The notes under the pieces: model-generated
The model's database searches: none
What the model saw: only the letters and a program-made list of their open reading frames with translations
What the model was told of the DNA's origin: nothing
Translations under genes and position numbers: made by a program
Part shown: in pieces, positions 1 through 8,350 of the stretch
How positions within the stretch are numbered: position 1 is the first letter of the stretch
Layout of the letters: every line of letters begins with the position of its first letter
Source of the DNA: Gammaproteobacteria bacterium
Lineage (GTDB): Bacteria > Pseudomonadota > Gammaproteobacteria > Steroidobacterales > Steroidobacteraceae
NCBI GenBank assembly: GCA_004297335.1
Contig: SCUD01000175.1
Coordinates: 62,001-126,000 of the forward strand
Reading direction: 5' to 3'
DNA: 64,000 nucleotides

Positions 1-440
1 AGGATGATCTCGCCGGCTGGCGAAATGATGAATCCCGTATTGAAGTAGCGGTCGGGCATGACTTCCGGCTCAACGACCTTCGCCTGGGCCACCAGGTAGA
101 TGTTGTGCTCGATCGCCTTCCGCGCCAGGGTTGCCGTTTCCTCGCCCGGGATCGTGATCGCGACATCCCGGCAGTAGGCCGCCTGGTCCATGTTGGAATA
201 CTCATCCCACATGCCCTGGATCGAGCCCTCCGACAGGGCGACCAGGCGTACCGGTCCGCCACCGTTCAGTGGACTCGTGTACATCGCCTCGTCGATGAGC
301 CGGCATTGATTCCGCAGATTCCTGGCGACATCCGCCCGGTTCCTGCAGCCATAGATCCTGGGCTGCAGTGCGACGGCAATGTAGGAATCGCCGGCCAGTG
401 CCGGGACGGTGGCGGTGGATTCAGCCCTGGAAGGGTGCAT
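1..440 (-). CDS. Carbon-nitrogen hydrolase (nitrilase superfamily), N-terminal part, runs off the left edge
   Basis: Reading right to left from an ATG at 440, this frame stays open to the window edge and gives about 146 residues. The ATG follows a GGAGG box six bases upstream. The sequence has nitrilase-superfamily features: an IAVALQP opening strand, the segment VRLVALSEGSIQG with a glutamate (E71) at the place of the catalytic Glu, the stretch AIEHNIYLVAQAKV, and DRYFNTGFIISPAGEI, a typical 'tag with product annotation' strand. The catalytic Lys and Cys would lie beyond the edge or near it and cannot be checked. Enzymes of this family cleave nitriles, amides or carbamoyl groups in the cytoplasm; the substrate cannot be told. 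A MarR-like regulator lies directly upstream on the same strand. Confidence 0.8.
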   Translation of the reverse strand, partial: MHPSRAESTATVPALAGDSYIAVALQPRIYGCRNRADVARNLRNQCRLIDEAMYTSPLNGGGPVRLVALSEGSIQGMWDEYSNMDQAAYCRDVAITIPGEETATLARKAIEHNIYLVAQAKVVEPEVMPDRYFNTGFIISPAGEII

Positions 441-482
441 GGCAACCTCCGGTTGCGAGCCTTTCTGGAGCGATCCTGGTCG

Positions 483-511
483 ATTGTAGGTGTGCTTGTA
501 AGAAAGATCAA
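483..511 (-). promoter_or_regulatory. Sigma70-type promoter of the nitrilase-like gene
   Basis: On the minus strand a -35 box TTGATC (511-506) and a -10 box TACAAT (488-483) are separated by exactly 17 bases. Both lie in an AT-rich stretch unlike the surrounding GC-rich DNA. Transcription would begin around 476 and leave a leader of roughly 36 bases before the ATG at 440. The spacing and match are good, but no experiment backs this. Confidence 0.6.
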
Positions 512-522
512 TTAGTTAATGA
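508..522. promoter_or_regulatory. Imperfect dyad overlapping the -35 box, possible MarR-type operator
   Basis: TCAATTAGTTAATGA is an imperfect palindrome (outer TCA/TGA arms and alternate inner positions match). It overlaps the -35 element of the nitrilase-like gene and lies 39 bases beyond the stop codon of the MarR-like gene. MarR-family proteins bind AT-rich dyads of this size, so it is a reasonable candidate site. This is inference from position and symmetry only. Confidence 0.3.
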
Positions 523-560
523 GTAAAAAACACTATAAAAAGCGTTTGACGGCGAACGCT

Positions 561-1130
561 CTATTGCTTATCAACCAGTGCGGCATTTCGATGCACATCG
601 GCATAGGTGATGGCGGTCCGGCTGGCCTGGTCATAGACGCCGGTGATCAGGTCCAGCATCTTCGTGATATGGACCAGTTCCTGGTCGACGTTGGCCAGCC
701 GCTCATACATCGACAGCAGGACTTTCTCGCGAATCACGGCGCTGCGGTCCGTGACCTCGTGCCCGAGCTCCGAGATCCGGTAGGTCGTCTGCTTCTTGGA
801 CGCGGATGCTGCCTTTTCGATCAGCCCGGCCTTCAGCAGCTTTTTCACGCTGTACTGAATATTGGAGTAGTCGTCCCGGTTCAACAGCCTGGCGATCTCC
901 GAGATGCCCATCGGGCTCTCTTTCAGGCGAATGAGGAACAGCGCGGCCGTGTCCGGCCCGCTCAATTGGGCCGCCGACACACAGCCGATGCAGTCCGCCT
1001 GCCAGCGATTGAACGCGGAAAACAGTTGCCAGACCGCCAGTTCGAATTCGAGGATGTGGGCCTGCTTCCGGATGACCGGCCGGGGCTTCGCCCGGTCGTT
1101 CCGTTCGCCGCTTTTCTTCCGAGCAGACAT
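561..1130 (-). CDS. MarR-like winged-helix transcriptional regulator
   Basis: The gene encodes 189 residues from an ATG preceded by GGAG six bases upstream. After a basic N-terminus (MSARKKSGERNDRAKPR), the core reads as a MarR-type winged helix: helix ISEIARLLNRDDYSNIQYSV is the likely recognition helix-turn-helix, followed by KKLLKAGLIEKAAS and a wing with TYRISELG. The C-terminal helix (about residues 150-175) would be the dimerisation arm. It lies upstream of the nitrilase-like gene on the same strand with 120 bases between them, which contain that gene's own promoter. It probably controls that gene and perhaps itself; the ligand is unknown. The family assignment is firm and the target is inferred. 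Confidence 0.75.
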   Translation of the reverse strand: MSARKKSGERNDRAKPRPVIRKQAHILEFELAVWQLFSAFNRWQADCIGCVSAAQLSGPDTAALFLIRLKESPMGISEIARLLNRDDYSNIQYSVKKLLKAGLIEKAASASKKQTTYRISELGHEVTDRSAVIREKVLLSMYERLANVDQELVHITKMLDLITGVYDQASRTAITYADVHRNAALVDKQ

Positions 1131-1213
1131 GCGGTGCTCCAGTAAATTACTGGAAGCATAATGGATGAATTGCTGAGTTGCGCGCCCGACCGGGGCGCCG
1201 GTCAGGCGCCGGG

Positions 1214-1579
1214 TCAATCCGCGGCCGGCTTCCGGGTCTTGATCCACTGCGACAGGCGCCGCAGGTCCTTCTTCTTCTTCCACTGCTTCTTGAGCAGCAT
1301 GCCGCTGTCGTAGGGATCGTAGCCCTTCTTCAGGCCCTGTGCGTTCTGCTGGATCCGGCGGACCGCACCCTCGGAGAACTCGTTGCTGAACGCAAGGTTC
1401 GGGTCGTCGAGCAGCTTGCTGAGGACGTCCTTGCCCTGGGCCCCCGAGAACGGTACCCAGATGGCGTTGCCGAGCTCGTCGAACTCGATCCGGCCGTGAC
1501 CGAGCTGCTGCTCCTGGGCGAAATGCGCCATCTCCCGGACATCCTCCGGAATGCGCTTGAATTTGCCTGTGTCTGCCAT
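1214..1579 (-). CDS. Hypothetical basic protein, 121 residues
   Basis: An open frame of 121 codons starting MADTGKFKRIPEDV. The protein is soluble, has no signal peptide or membrane segment, and ends in a very basic tail (KKQWKKKKDLRRLSQWIKTRKPAAD). Codon use resembles neighbouring genes. I do not recognise the family. It is transcribed towards the regulator at 561-1130 and divergently from the UvrD-like helicase; 148 bases separate it from that gene, with no clear promoter on either strand. The basic tail might contact nucleic acid, but that is a guess. Confidence 0.55.
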   Translation of the reverse strand: MADTGKFKRIPEDVREMAHFAQEQQLGHGRIEFDELGNAIWVPFSGAQGKDVLSKLLDDPNLAFSNEFSEGAVRRIQQNAQGLKKGYDPYDSGMLLKKQWKKKKDLRRLSQWIKTRKPAAD

Positions 1580-1727
1580 GCCGCCACCTGCACAGCCGGT
1601 GATCCTGCGGCGGAAGGTACCCGCAGCCGGCGCTGCGGGCCGAGAGCCAGTTCACGGAATCGGCATATGTCCAATTGGCGCCGGCAGTGGACTGGATGCG
1701 CATACAGGTAGCTGCTAGCATCTTGGG

Positions 1728-3806
1728 ATGCTGCAGGCTGCCCTGACCGACGAGCTCAACGCTGCGCAGCGGCGGGCAGCCGAATTCGGCAGTTGCGGCA
1801 CGGACGGGTCTTTCACCGCGCCGGGCCTGCTGGTCATCGCCGGCGCCGGTACCGGCAAGACCAGCACGCTGGCGCACCGGGTCGCGCATCTCGTCGCTGC
1901 CGGCGTGGATCCGGCACGCATCCTGCTGCTGACCTTCACCCGGCGCGCGGCGGCCGAGATGACCCGCCGGGCGGAACGCATCGTCGGAGCGGCGCTCGCC
2001 GCGAGATACGGCGGGCGGGCGCCGCAGCTGCGCCTGCCCTGGGCCGGGACCTTCCACTCGGTCGCGAACCGGCTGCTGCGCGAGTACGCGCCGCGGCTCG
2101 GCCTCGCCGGGCACTTTACGGTGCTCGATCGCGGCGACGCAGCGGAGCTGATGGACTTCGTGCGCCACGAGCGTGGCCTGGCCGAGGGCCGGCGCCGCTT
2201 CCCGCGCAAGGACACCTGCGTCGCGATCCACTCGCACTGCGTCAACAGCGGGCAGCCGCTCGAGAGCGTGCTGGAGGTGCACTTCCCGTGGTGCGCGGAG
2301 CGGGCCGGGGAGCTGCGCGACCTGTTCCGCGACTACGTCGCGCGCAAGCTGGAGCATCATGCACTCGACTATGACGACCTGCTGCTGTGCTGGCATGCGT
2401 TGATGCAGGATCCGGCGCTGGCCGCGGAGGTCGGGGCGCGCTTCGACCAGGTGCTGGTCGACGAATACCAGGACGTGAACCGGCTGCAGGCCGAGATCGT
2501 GCTGGCGCTGAAGCCCGGCGGCGCCGGCATCACGGCGGTTGGCGACGACGCCCAGGCGATCTATTCCTTTCGCGCGGCGACGGTCGACAACATCCTGGAG
2601 TTCCCGACCCGCTGCACGCCGCCGGCCGCGACCATCGTGCTCGAGCGTAACTACCGGTCCTCCCAGCCGATCCTGGACGCCGCCAATGCGCTGCTGGCCG
2701 GCAGCAACCGGCAATACCGCAAGACGCTCCTGGCAGCGCGCGGCGGCGGAGCCCGGCCGCGGCTGGTTACCGTGCAGGACGAACGCCAGCAGGCCGACTA
2801 CGTCGTGCAGGCCATCCTGCGGCGTCGCGAGGAGGGCACGCTGCTGCGCCGCCAGGCCGTGCTGTTCCGCAGCGCCCACCACAGCGACCAGCTCGAGATC
2901 GAGCTGCTGCGTGCCGATATCCCCTTCGTCAAGTACGGTGGCCTGCGCTTTCTCGAGGCTGCGCACGTCAAGGATCTGCTTGCGGTGCTGCGCTGGGCCG
3001 ATAATCCGCGCAACGGCCTCGCCGCGTTCCGTGTACTGCAGCTCCTGCCGGGCATGGGTCCGGCCAACGCCAGCCGTTGCTGGCAGCAGTTTGCCGCGGC
3101 CGCTCATCGGCCAGCGGCGCTGGCGGATTTCGCCGCGCCACCGGCTGCCGTGGCCGACTGGCCGGTGTTCGCGGAATTGATCAGTGCGCTCGCGCGGCCG
3201 GGCACGCCCTGGCCCGGCCAGGTGGCCCGCGTGGCCGGCTGGTACCGGCCGCAGCTCGAGCGCCTGTACGAGGCGCCGGGGGTACGCGCGGCCGATCTCG
3301 AGAAGCTCGGGCAGCTGGCGCCGCAGTACGCGAGCCGCGAGCGCTTCCTGACGGAGCTTGCGCTCGATCCGCCGCAGGCGAGCGGGGACCTCGCCGGCGA
3401 TCCGCTGCGGGACGAGGATTACCTCGTGCTGTCCACGGTGCATTCAGCCAAGGGCCAGGAGTGGGATGCGGTCCATGTGCTGAACGTCAGTGACGGCAAC
3501 TTTCCCTCGGAGTTCGCCACCGACAGCGCGGCGGCGCTCGACGAGGAACGACGCCTGCTCTACGTGGCGATGACCCGTGCGCGCGATGAGCTGCACCTGC
3601 TCGAGCCGCTGCGCTACTACGTGACCCGGCAGTCACCGACCGGTGATGGCCACGTCTACGGTGCGCGCAGCCGCTTCCTGGTCCCGGAGGTGCTGGCGAC
3701 GCTCGAGCAGCTGAGCTGGGCGGAAACCCCGCCGGGCGCGCCGGCGCCCGCGCCGGCCGGTGACGCGCGCACGGATGTCACCGCGCGGCTGCGGGCGCTG
3801 TGGTGA
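1728..3806 (+). CDS. UvrD/Rep-like superfamily I DNA helicase
   Basis: A 692-residue ATP-dependent 3'-5' DNA helicase of the UvrD/PcrA/Rep group. Walker A is AGAGTGKT (residues 38-45), motif Ia is LLTFTRRAAAEM, motif II is DEYQD (245-249), followed by GDDAQAIYSFRAA (motif III) and LERNYRSSQPIL (motif IV). Near the C-terminus LSTVHSAKGQEWDAVHV and EERRLLYVAMTRARDEL are motifs V and VI. The length is normal for the family, though it lacks the longer C-terminal tail of UvrD. Such helicases act in repair or replication restart; which of these applies here cannot be told. The start has only a weak ribosome site. Its stop is one base from the stop of the converging methyltransferase gene. Confidence 0.85.
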   Translation: MLQAALTDELNAAQRRAAEFGSCGTDGSFTAPGLLVIAGAGTGKTSTLAHRVAHLVAAGVDPARILLLTFTRRAAAEMTRRAERIVGAALAARYGGRAPQLRLPWAGTFHSVANRLLREYAPRLGLAGHFTVLDRGDAAELMDFVRHERGLAEGRRRFPRKDTCVAIHSHCVNSGQPLESVLEVHFPWCAERAGELRDLFRDYVARKLEHHALDYDDLLLCWHALMQDPALAAEVGARFDQVLVDEYQDVNRLQAEIVLALKPGGAGITAVGDDAQAIYSFRAATVDNILEFPTRCTPPAATIVLERNYRSSQPILDAANALLAGSNRQYRKTLLAARGGGARPRLVTVQDERQQADYVVQAILRRREEGTLLRRQAVLFRSAHHSDQLEIELLRADIPFVKYGGLRFLEAAHVKDLLAVLRWADNPRNGLAAFRVLQLLPGMGPANASRCWQQFAAAAHRPAALADFAAPPAAVADWPVFAELISALARPGTPWPGQVARVAGWYRPQLERLYEAPGVRAADLEKLGQLAPQYASRERFLTELALDPPQASGDLAGDPLRDEDYLVLSTVHSAKGQEWDAVHVLNVSDGNFPSEFATDSAAALDEERRLLYVAMTRARDELHLLEPLRYYVTRQSPTGDGHVYGARSRFLVPEVLATLEQLSWAETPPGAPAPAPAGDARTDVTARLRALW

Positions 3807-3807
3807 G

Positions 3808-4683
3808 TCAGCGTGCCGGCTTGCGGAAGCGCAGCGTGAACCGGTCGCTCTCGCCGATGGCCGCGTAGCGCTCGCGGTCGGTATCGCCGAGCGTATACGT
3901 GGGCGGCAGCGTCCAGACTCCACGCGGATGGTCCTTGGTGTCGCGCGGGTTGGCGTTGATCTCGCTGCGCGCGACCAGCTCGAAGCCCACGGCCTCGGCC
4001 AGCGCGATCGCATAGTCCTCGCGCACATAGCCGGAGCGCGCCTGCGGATCCTGTGGCGCGTTGTCGGCGGCGCGGTGCTCGACGACGCCGAGGATCCCGC
4101 CCGGCTTCAGCGCCGCGAACATGGCCGCGAACATCGGCGCGGCGGCGTCGCGAGCCATCCAGTTGTGCAGGTTGCGGAAGGTCAGCACCAGGTCCACGCT
4201 GCCGGGCTGCACCGGCTGCATCGCGCCCGGATGCTGCAGTGCCGTCACGGTGGTCCGGTCGTACAGGTCGGGCCGCGCGGCCAGCTTGTCGGCATAGGCC
4301 TTCAGTCCGTCCTGCACGTACTGGCTCGCTCCCTCCGGATCCCAGCTCGCGGCGATGTAGCGGCCCTGCTCGCGCAGCAGCGGGGCGAGAATCTCGGTGT
4401 ACCAGCCGCCGGCGCCCGGCCAGATCTCCAGGACCGTCATCTCGCGGCGCAGCCCGAAGAACGCGAGGGTCTCGCGCGGGTGCCGCCAGGCATCGCGGGC
4501 ACGGTTGGCCGCCGAACGGTGGTCGCCGGCCAGCGTGGCATCGAGCAGGGCCAGGGTCTTCGCATCAGTGACCGGCAGGGCCGTACCGGCCGGGCTTGCC
4601 CCCGGCTGGCTGGCGCAGGCGCTGGCCAGCAGCGCGGCAAGCACGAGGATCGTGGCGGGCAGGCAGCGGCTGGGTGAGAGCAT
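3808..4683 (-). CDS. Predicted lipoprotein SAM-dependent methyltransferase (COG4798-like)
   Basis: The 291-residue product begins with a basic, hydrophobic leader (MLSPSRCLPATILVLAALL) and ends its signal in ASAC, with Cys23 at the lipidation position. The mature part is a class I methyltransferase fold: motif I is VLEIWPGAGG (about 84-93), and later come VDLVLTFRNLHNW and LKPGGILGVVEHR. This pattern is typical of the small COG4798 family of predicted exported methyltransferases. A GGAG box lies six bases before the ATG. Finding a SAM-binding fold behind a lipoprotein signal is odd, since SAM is cytoplasmic; it may act in another way or have lost catalysis. It sits beyond the end of speA on the same strand but 76 bases away. 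Confidence 0.75.
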   Translation of the reverse strand: MLSPSRCLPATILVLAALLASACASQPGASPAGTALPVTDAKTLALLDATLAGDHRSAANRARDAWRHPRETLAFFGLRREMTVLEIWPGAGGWYTEILAPLLREQGRYIAASWDPEGASQYVQDGLKAYADKLAARPDLYDRTTVTALQHPGAMQPVQPGSVDLVLTFRNLHNWMARDAAAPMFAAMFAALKPGGILGVVEHRAADNAPQDPQARSGYVREDYAIALAEAVGFELVARSEINANPRDTKDHPRGVWTLPPTYTLGDTDRERYAAIGESDRFTLRFRKPAR

Positions 4684-4759
4684 GGGTCACTCCGGTCCTT
4701 AAACTGGTATCGAAGATACAAGATAGCGCATCGGCGCGCCGTGCTCCAGCAAGCCCGGC

Positions 4760-6712
4760 TCAGCTGGCGCCGTCGGGCTCCAGGTAGGTGTAACCGGCGA
4801 GTTCCGACTCGTAGAAGCGCTTCAGCGCCTGGCCCTCGGCGACCGACAGCCGGCCGTCGCGCATCGCGCGCTCGCAGTCGCGGGCGAAGCGCGGATAGAG
4901 CTCGTCCGTGTCGTACTGCATGTAGCCGAGCACGGTGCTCGCCGTATCGCCCTTGACGATCTCCTCGATCCACCAGCCGTGTTCCTCGTCCAGGCGGATG
5001 TGCACGACATGCGTGTCGCCGAACAGGTTGTGCAGGTCGCCGAGCGTCTCCTGGTAGGCGCCGACCAGGAAGGCCCCGAGATAGTAGTCCTCGCCGGGGC
5101 GCAGCTCGTGCACCTCGAGCGCGCGCTTGATGTCCCGCAGCGAAACGAAGCGGTCGATCTTGCCGTCCGAGTCGCAGGTGATGTCGGCGAGCACCGCGGC
5201 GCGCTGCGGCCGCTCGTCCAGCCGGTGCAGCGGCAGGATCGGGAACAGCTGGTCGATGGCCCAGCTGTCGGGCAGCGACTGGAACACCGACATGTTGCAG
5301 AAGTAGGTGTCGGACAGCACCGCCTCGAGTCCGTCCAGCTCCTCGGGCACGCGTCCGAGCCGGCGCGTGACGTCGCGGACCCGCGCGCAGGTGGACCAGT
5401 ACAGGCGCTCGGCGAGGCTGCGCATCTCGATGCTGAGGTAGCCGAGGCTGAACATCTGCTGCGCCTGCTCGCGGGCCTGCTGCGAATCGTGCCAGCACTC
5501 GACCAGGCGTCGCTCGCTGACCGTCTCCCAGGCGTCGAACAGGTCGGCGACCGGCTGCGGCAGGTGGCCATCGTCCACGACCGCCCGGTCCGGGACGCTG
5601 AAGCGGTCGAGCCGCAGCGCGCCCAGCACGTTGAACACCAGCAGGCTGTGGTGCGCGGCGATTGCCCGGCCGGATTCGCTGATGATCACCGGGTGCGGCA
5701 GGCCACGCGCGTTGCAGACGCTGGCCACGCGGTAGACGACGTCGCTCGCGTACTCGCGCAGCGAGTAGTTGGTCGAGGACTCGAAGTTGGTGCGCGAACC
5801 GTCGTAGTCGACGCCGAGGCCGCCGCCGACGTCGATGTATTCGAGCCCCGCGCCGAGCCGGGCGAGCTCGGCATAGACGTGGGCGAGCTCGTTGACCGCG
5901 TCCTTGACGCGGCGGATGTCGTGCAGCTGCGAGCCCGGGTGGCAGTGTACGAGCTTCAGGCAGTCCAGCATGCCATGCGAGCGCAGCACCTCGACCAGCT
6001 CGAGGATCTCGGTGGTGAACAGCCCGAACTTGGAGCGGTCGCCGGCCGAATCACGCCAGCGGCCGACTCCCTCGGCGGCCAGCTTGACCCGCACGCCGAT
6101 CTGCGGCCGCACCTGGTACTTCTCGGCGTGGCGCAGGATGTAGTCGAGTTCCGAGAAGTTCTCGATCACCGGGATGATCGAGCGCCCGAGCTTGGTCGCG
6201 AGGATCACGGCCTCGATGTAGCTGTCATCCTTGAAGCCGTTGCAGATGATGAGCCGGTCGGGAGCGTCCTCGGTCATCGCCATCACCGCGAGCAGCTCGG
6301 GCTTGGATCCGCACTCGAGGCCGAAGCCGAGCTCGGCGCTGCCGCGGAACACCTCCTCGACGACCAGCCGCTGCTGGTTGACCTTGATCGGGTACACCGC
6401 CGCATAGCGGTTGTGGTAGTCGTTCTCGGTGATGGCCGCCGCGAAGGCCTCGTGCAGCGAGCGCAACCGGTGCCGCAGGATGTCGGAGAAGCGGATCACC
6501 ATCGGTGCCGTCAGGTCGCGCGCACCCAGCTCGCGCACGACTTCGTAGAGGTCGATCTCGCGCACCGGATCCCGGTCCGGACGCACGACGACGTGGCCGG
6601 CGGCGTTGATGGCGAAATATCCAGCTCCCCAGGCCGGTACGGCATAGAGTTCGCTGGAATCCTCGATGGTCCAGGGGCGGGTCGCTGCCGCGCCGCGCGT
6701 CGTGTTTTCCAA
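4760..6712 (-). CDS. speA: Biosynthetic arginine decarboxylase
   Basis: Decarboxylates arginine to agmatine, the first step of the agmatine route to putrescine. The 650-residue product is normal length for SpeA. The PLP lysine is K110 in AAVYPIKVNQQ, and family landmarks follow: GLECGSKPELL, ICNGFKDD, KLVHCHPGSQLHD, IDVGGGLGVDYDGS, and the C-terminal SDTYFCNMSVFQSLPDSWAIDQLFPI with the catalytic Cys. The frame is open far upstream, so the start is a choice. A TTG at 6712 has GAGAAGG eight bases before it and begins 22 bases after the stop of the upstream sulfurtransferase gene. That gives a short N-terminus before the conserved WTIEDSSELYAVPAWGAGYFAIN. The enzyme probably feeds homospermidine synthase, whose gene is 1.6 kb away on the other strand. 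Confidence 0.92.
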   Translation of the reverse strand: MENTTRGAAATRPWTIEDSSELYAVPAWGAGYFAINAAGHVVVRPDRDPVREIDLYEVVRELGARDLTAPMVIRFSDILRHRLRSLHEAFAAAITENDYHNRYAAVYPIKVNQQRLVVEEVFRGSAELGFGLECGSKPELLAVMAMTEDAPDRLIICNGFKDDSYIEAVILATKLGRSIIPVIENFSELDYILRHAEKYQVRPQIGVRVKLAAEGVGRWRDSAGDRSKFGLFTTEILELVEVLRSHGMLDCLKLVHCHPGSQLHDIRRVKDAVNELAHVYAELARLGAGLEYIDVGGGLGVDYDGSRTNFESSTNYSLREYASDVVYRVASVCNARGLPHPVIISESGRAIAAHHSLLVFNVLGALRLDRFSVPDRAVVDDGHLPQPVADLFDAWETVSERRLVECWHDSQQAREQAQQMFSLGYLSIEMRSLAERLYWSTCARVRDVTRRLGRVPEELDGLEAVLSDTYFCNMSVFQSLPDSWAIDQLFPILPLHRLDERPQRAAVLADITCDSDGKIDRFVSLRDIKRALEVHELRPGEDYYLGAFLVGAYQETLGDLHNLFGDTHVVHIRLDEEHGWWIEEIVKGDTASTVLGYMQYDTDELYPRFARDCERAMRDGRLSVAEGQALKRFYESELAGYTYLEPDGAS

Positions 6713-6732
6713 GGCCCGGACCTTCTCGACCG

Positions 6733-7626
6733 CTACCGGGCGCGGACGATAGCAGAACCGCCACGGATGTAAATGCTCGCGACCGGGCGCTGTGGATCGC
6801 GGATCCACTCGCTCCAGGAACCGGCGTAGAGCCGGGCGCCCCGGATTCCCGCGACCTCGAGCGCGAGCAGTCCGTGGCAGGCGGTCACCCCGGATCCGCA
6901 CATGCAGATGAGCTCCGTTCCGGTACGTGTGCCGATCCGCTCGCGCCACAGCGAGGCGAGCTCGGCGGCGGGGCGCAGGCGGTTCCCTGCGTCGAGCTGC
7001 AGCTGGAAGGGCAGGTTGATGGCCCCCGGAACATGGCCGGCGACCGGATCGAGCGGCTCGACCTCGCCGCTGAAGCGTTCCGCCGCGCGCAGGTCGACGA
7101 GCGCGGCGCCGGCCGCGAGCGCGTGGCGCACCTCGTCGGCATCGCAAGCCATCCCTGGCCGCGGCCGTGCAGCGAAGCCGGCCGGCGGGCGTGCCGTAGC
7201 GGCCCCGGTCACGAGCGTGCCCCCGGCGGCGACCCACGCCGCGAGGCCGCCATCGAGGACCGCGGCAGCGTCGTGCCCCAGCCAGCGCAGCATCCACCAC
7301 AGCCGCGCCGCGATCATGCCGCCGCCAGCGTCATACGCGACGACCTGGGTCCGGGGCCCCACGCCCCAGCGCGCGAGCGTGGCCGCGAAATCCGTCGGTG
7401 CCGGCAGCGGATGCCGTCCGGTGGCCGGCGTCACCGGTGCGGACAGGTCGCGATCGAGATCCGCGTGCAGGGCGCCCGGGATGTGGCCTGCGCGCCAGGC
7501 GGCCTCGCCAGCCCCCGGGTCGGCAAGGTCGAAGCGGCAGTCCAGCAGCAGCCAGTGCGGATCGTCGAGATGTCGCGCGAGTTCGGCCGTCGTGACCAGG
7601 GTCGTGGGCATCGCGGGATTTCTCAT
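6733..7626 (-). CDS. sseA: 3-mercaptopyruvate/thiosulfate sulfurtransferase, two rhodanese domains
   Basis: A 297-residue cytoplasmic sulfurtransferase with two rhodanese domains, the first inactive (residues about 10-140) and the second catalytic (about 165-285). The active-site loop reads CGSGVTA (243-249). A CG[ST]GVTA loop marks the SseA/3-mercaptopyruvate type rather than classical thiosulfate rhodanese. The start at 7626 overlaps the stop of the upstream DUF2238 gene in an ATGA, which argues for coupling. An ATG five codons later (7611) is a possible alternative. speA follows 20 bases downstream, so the three genes may be one transcript although their functions look unrelated. Confidence 0.85.
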   Translation of the reverse strand: MRNPAMPTTLVTTAELARHLDDPHWLLLDCRFDLADPGAGEAAWRAGHIPGALHADLDRDLSAPVTPATGRHPLPAPTDFAATLARWGVGPRTQVVAYDAGGGMIAARLWWMLRWLGHDAAAVLDGGLAAWVAAGGTLVTGAATARPPAGFAARPRPGMACDADEVRHALAAGAALVDLRAAERFSGEVEPLDPVAGHVPGAINLPFQLQLDAGNRLRPAAELASLWRERIGTRTGTELICMCGSGVTACHGLLALEVAGIRGARLYAGSWSEWIRDPQRPVASIYIRGGSAIVRAR

Positions 7627-8309
7627 GCCGGTCGTCGCACCGGCAGCCGGCCCGCGAGCGCGAGGATCACGAGCGTGAGCACCGAGCCCGACATCGCGAG
7701 CGCCATGTCCTTCTGCGCATCCCAGACGTCGCCCTGGGTACCGAGATAGGCCTGGCCGAGATCGCCGCCGAAGATCAGCGCCGCGCCCCACTCGACCAGC
7801 TCGTAGATGGTGGAATGCGCGGCCATGAACAGGAACGGGAACAGCACCGCCCAGGACCTCGGGTAGCGCCCGTAATGGGCGAACAGCTCGACTGCGGCCG
7901 GGGTGATCAGCAGGCCGTAGAGAAAATGAACCAGGCGGTCGTAGTGGTTGCGCTCGAAGCCGAGCAGCGCGTCGAGCGACTGGCCGCAGAGCGCCTGGAA
8001 CCACTCGTCGTAGGGCACCAGTGAATAGGTGTAGTGGGCGCCGATCGAATGCAGCGCAAAGAACAGGAACAGGCAGTTGCAGGTGGCATTGCTGAAGCGC
8101 AGCCGCCCGCTGGTCGCGACCAGGATGGGGATGGCGATGACCACCAGCAGGTTCTCGAGCAGCCAGTCCTGCCGGTAGACCGGGTCGATCGCGAGCGCGA
8201 GCCACAGCGCCGTGAACAGCACCAGCAGCAGCGCCGGGTACCGCCGCGAAGCCGCGCTCATCGGTACCGGCGCGGCGCCGTCGCACGAGACGGCCGAGTT
8301 ACGGTACAT
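7623..8309 (-). CDS. DUF2238 / YjdF-like inner-membrane protein
   Basis: A 228-residue integral membrane protein with about six hydrophobic helices. Family-typical motifs are DPVYRQDWLLEN, FALHSIGAHYTYS, NHYDRLVHFLYGLL and the acidic helix IYELVEWGAA with GTQGDVWDAQKDM near the end. These belong to the DUF2238 family (E. coli YjdF), which has no established function. The ATG at 8309 has GGAAG close before it; an ATG at 8261 would give 212 residues, nearer the E. coli length, but lacks a ribosome site. It is divergent from hss with 41 bases between start codons, and its stop overlaps the sulfurtransferase start. Confidence 0.75.
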   Translation of the reverse strand: MYRNSAVSCDGAAPVPMSAASRRYPALLLVLFTALWLALAIDPVYRQDWLLENLLVVIAIPILVATSGRLRFSNATCNCLFLFFALHSIGAHYTYSLVPYDEWFQALCGQSLDALLGFERNHYDRLVHFLYGLLITPAAVELFAHYGRYPRSWAVLFPFLFMAAHSTIYELVEWGAALIFGGDLGQAYLGTQGDVWDAQKDMALAMSGSVLTLVILALAGRLPVRRPA

Positions 8310-8350
8310 TCCACTTCCAGGTCGCCTGCCAGCATGGAAAGTTCCAGATC

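Noticed and set aside
561-3443. A 960-codon open frame on the minus strand
   Set aside because: It is mostly antisense to the UvrD-like helicase and only its last 189 codons are the real MarR-like gene. High GC leaves long shadow frames here.
4979-6772. A 597-codon plus-strand frame
   Set aside because: It is the antisense shadow of speA and has no family features.
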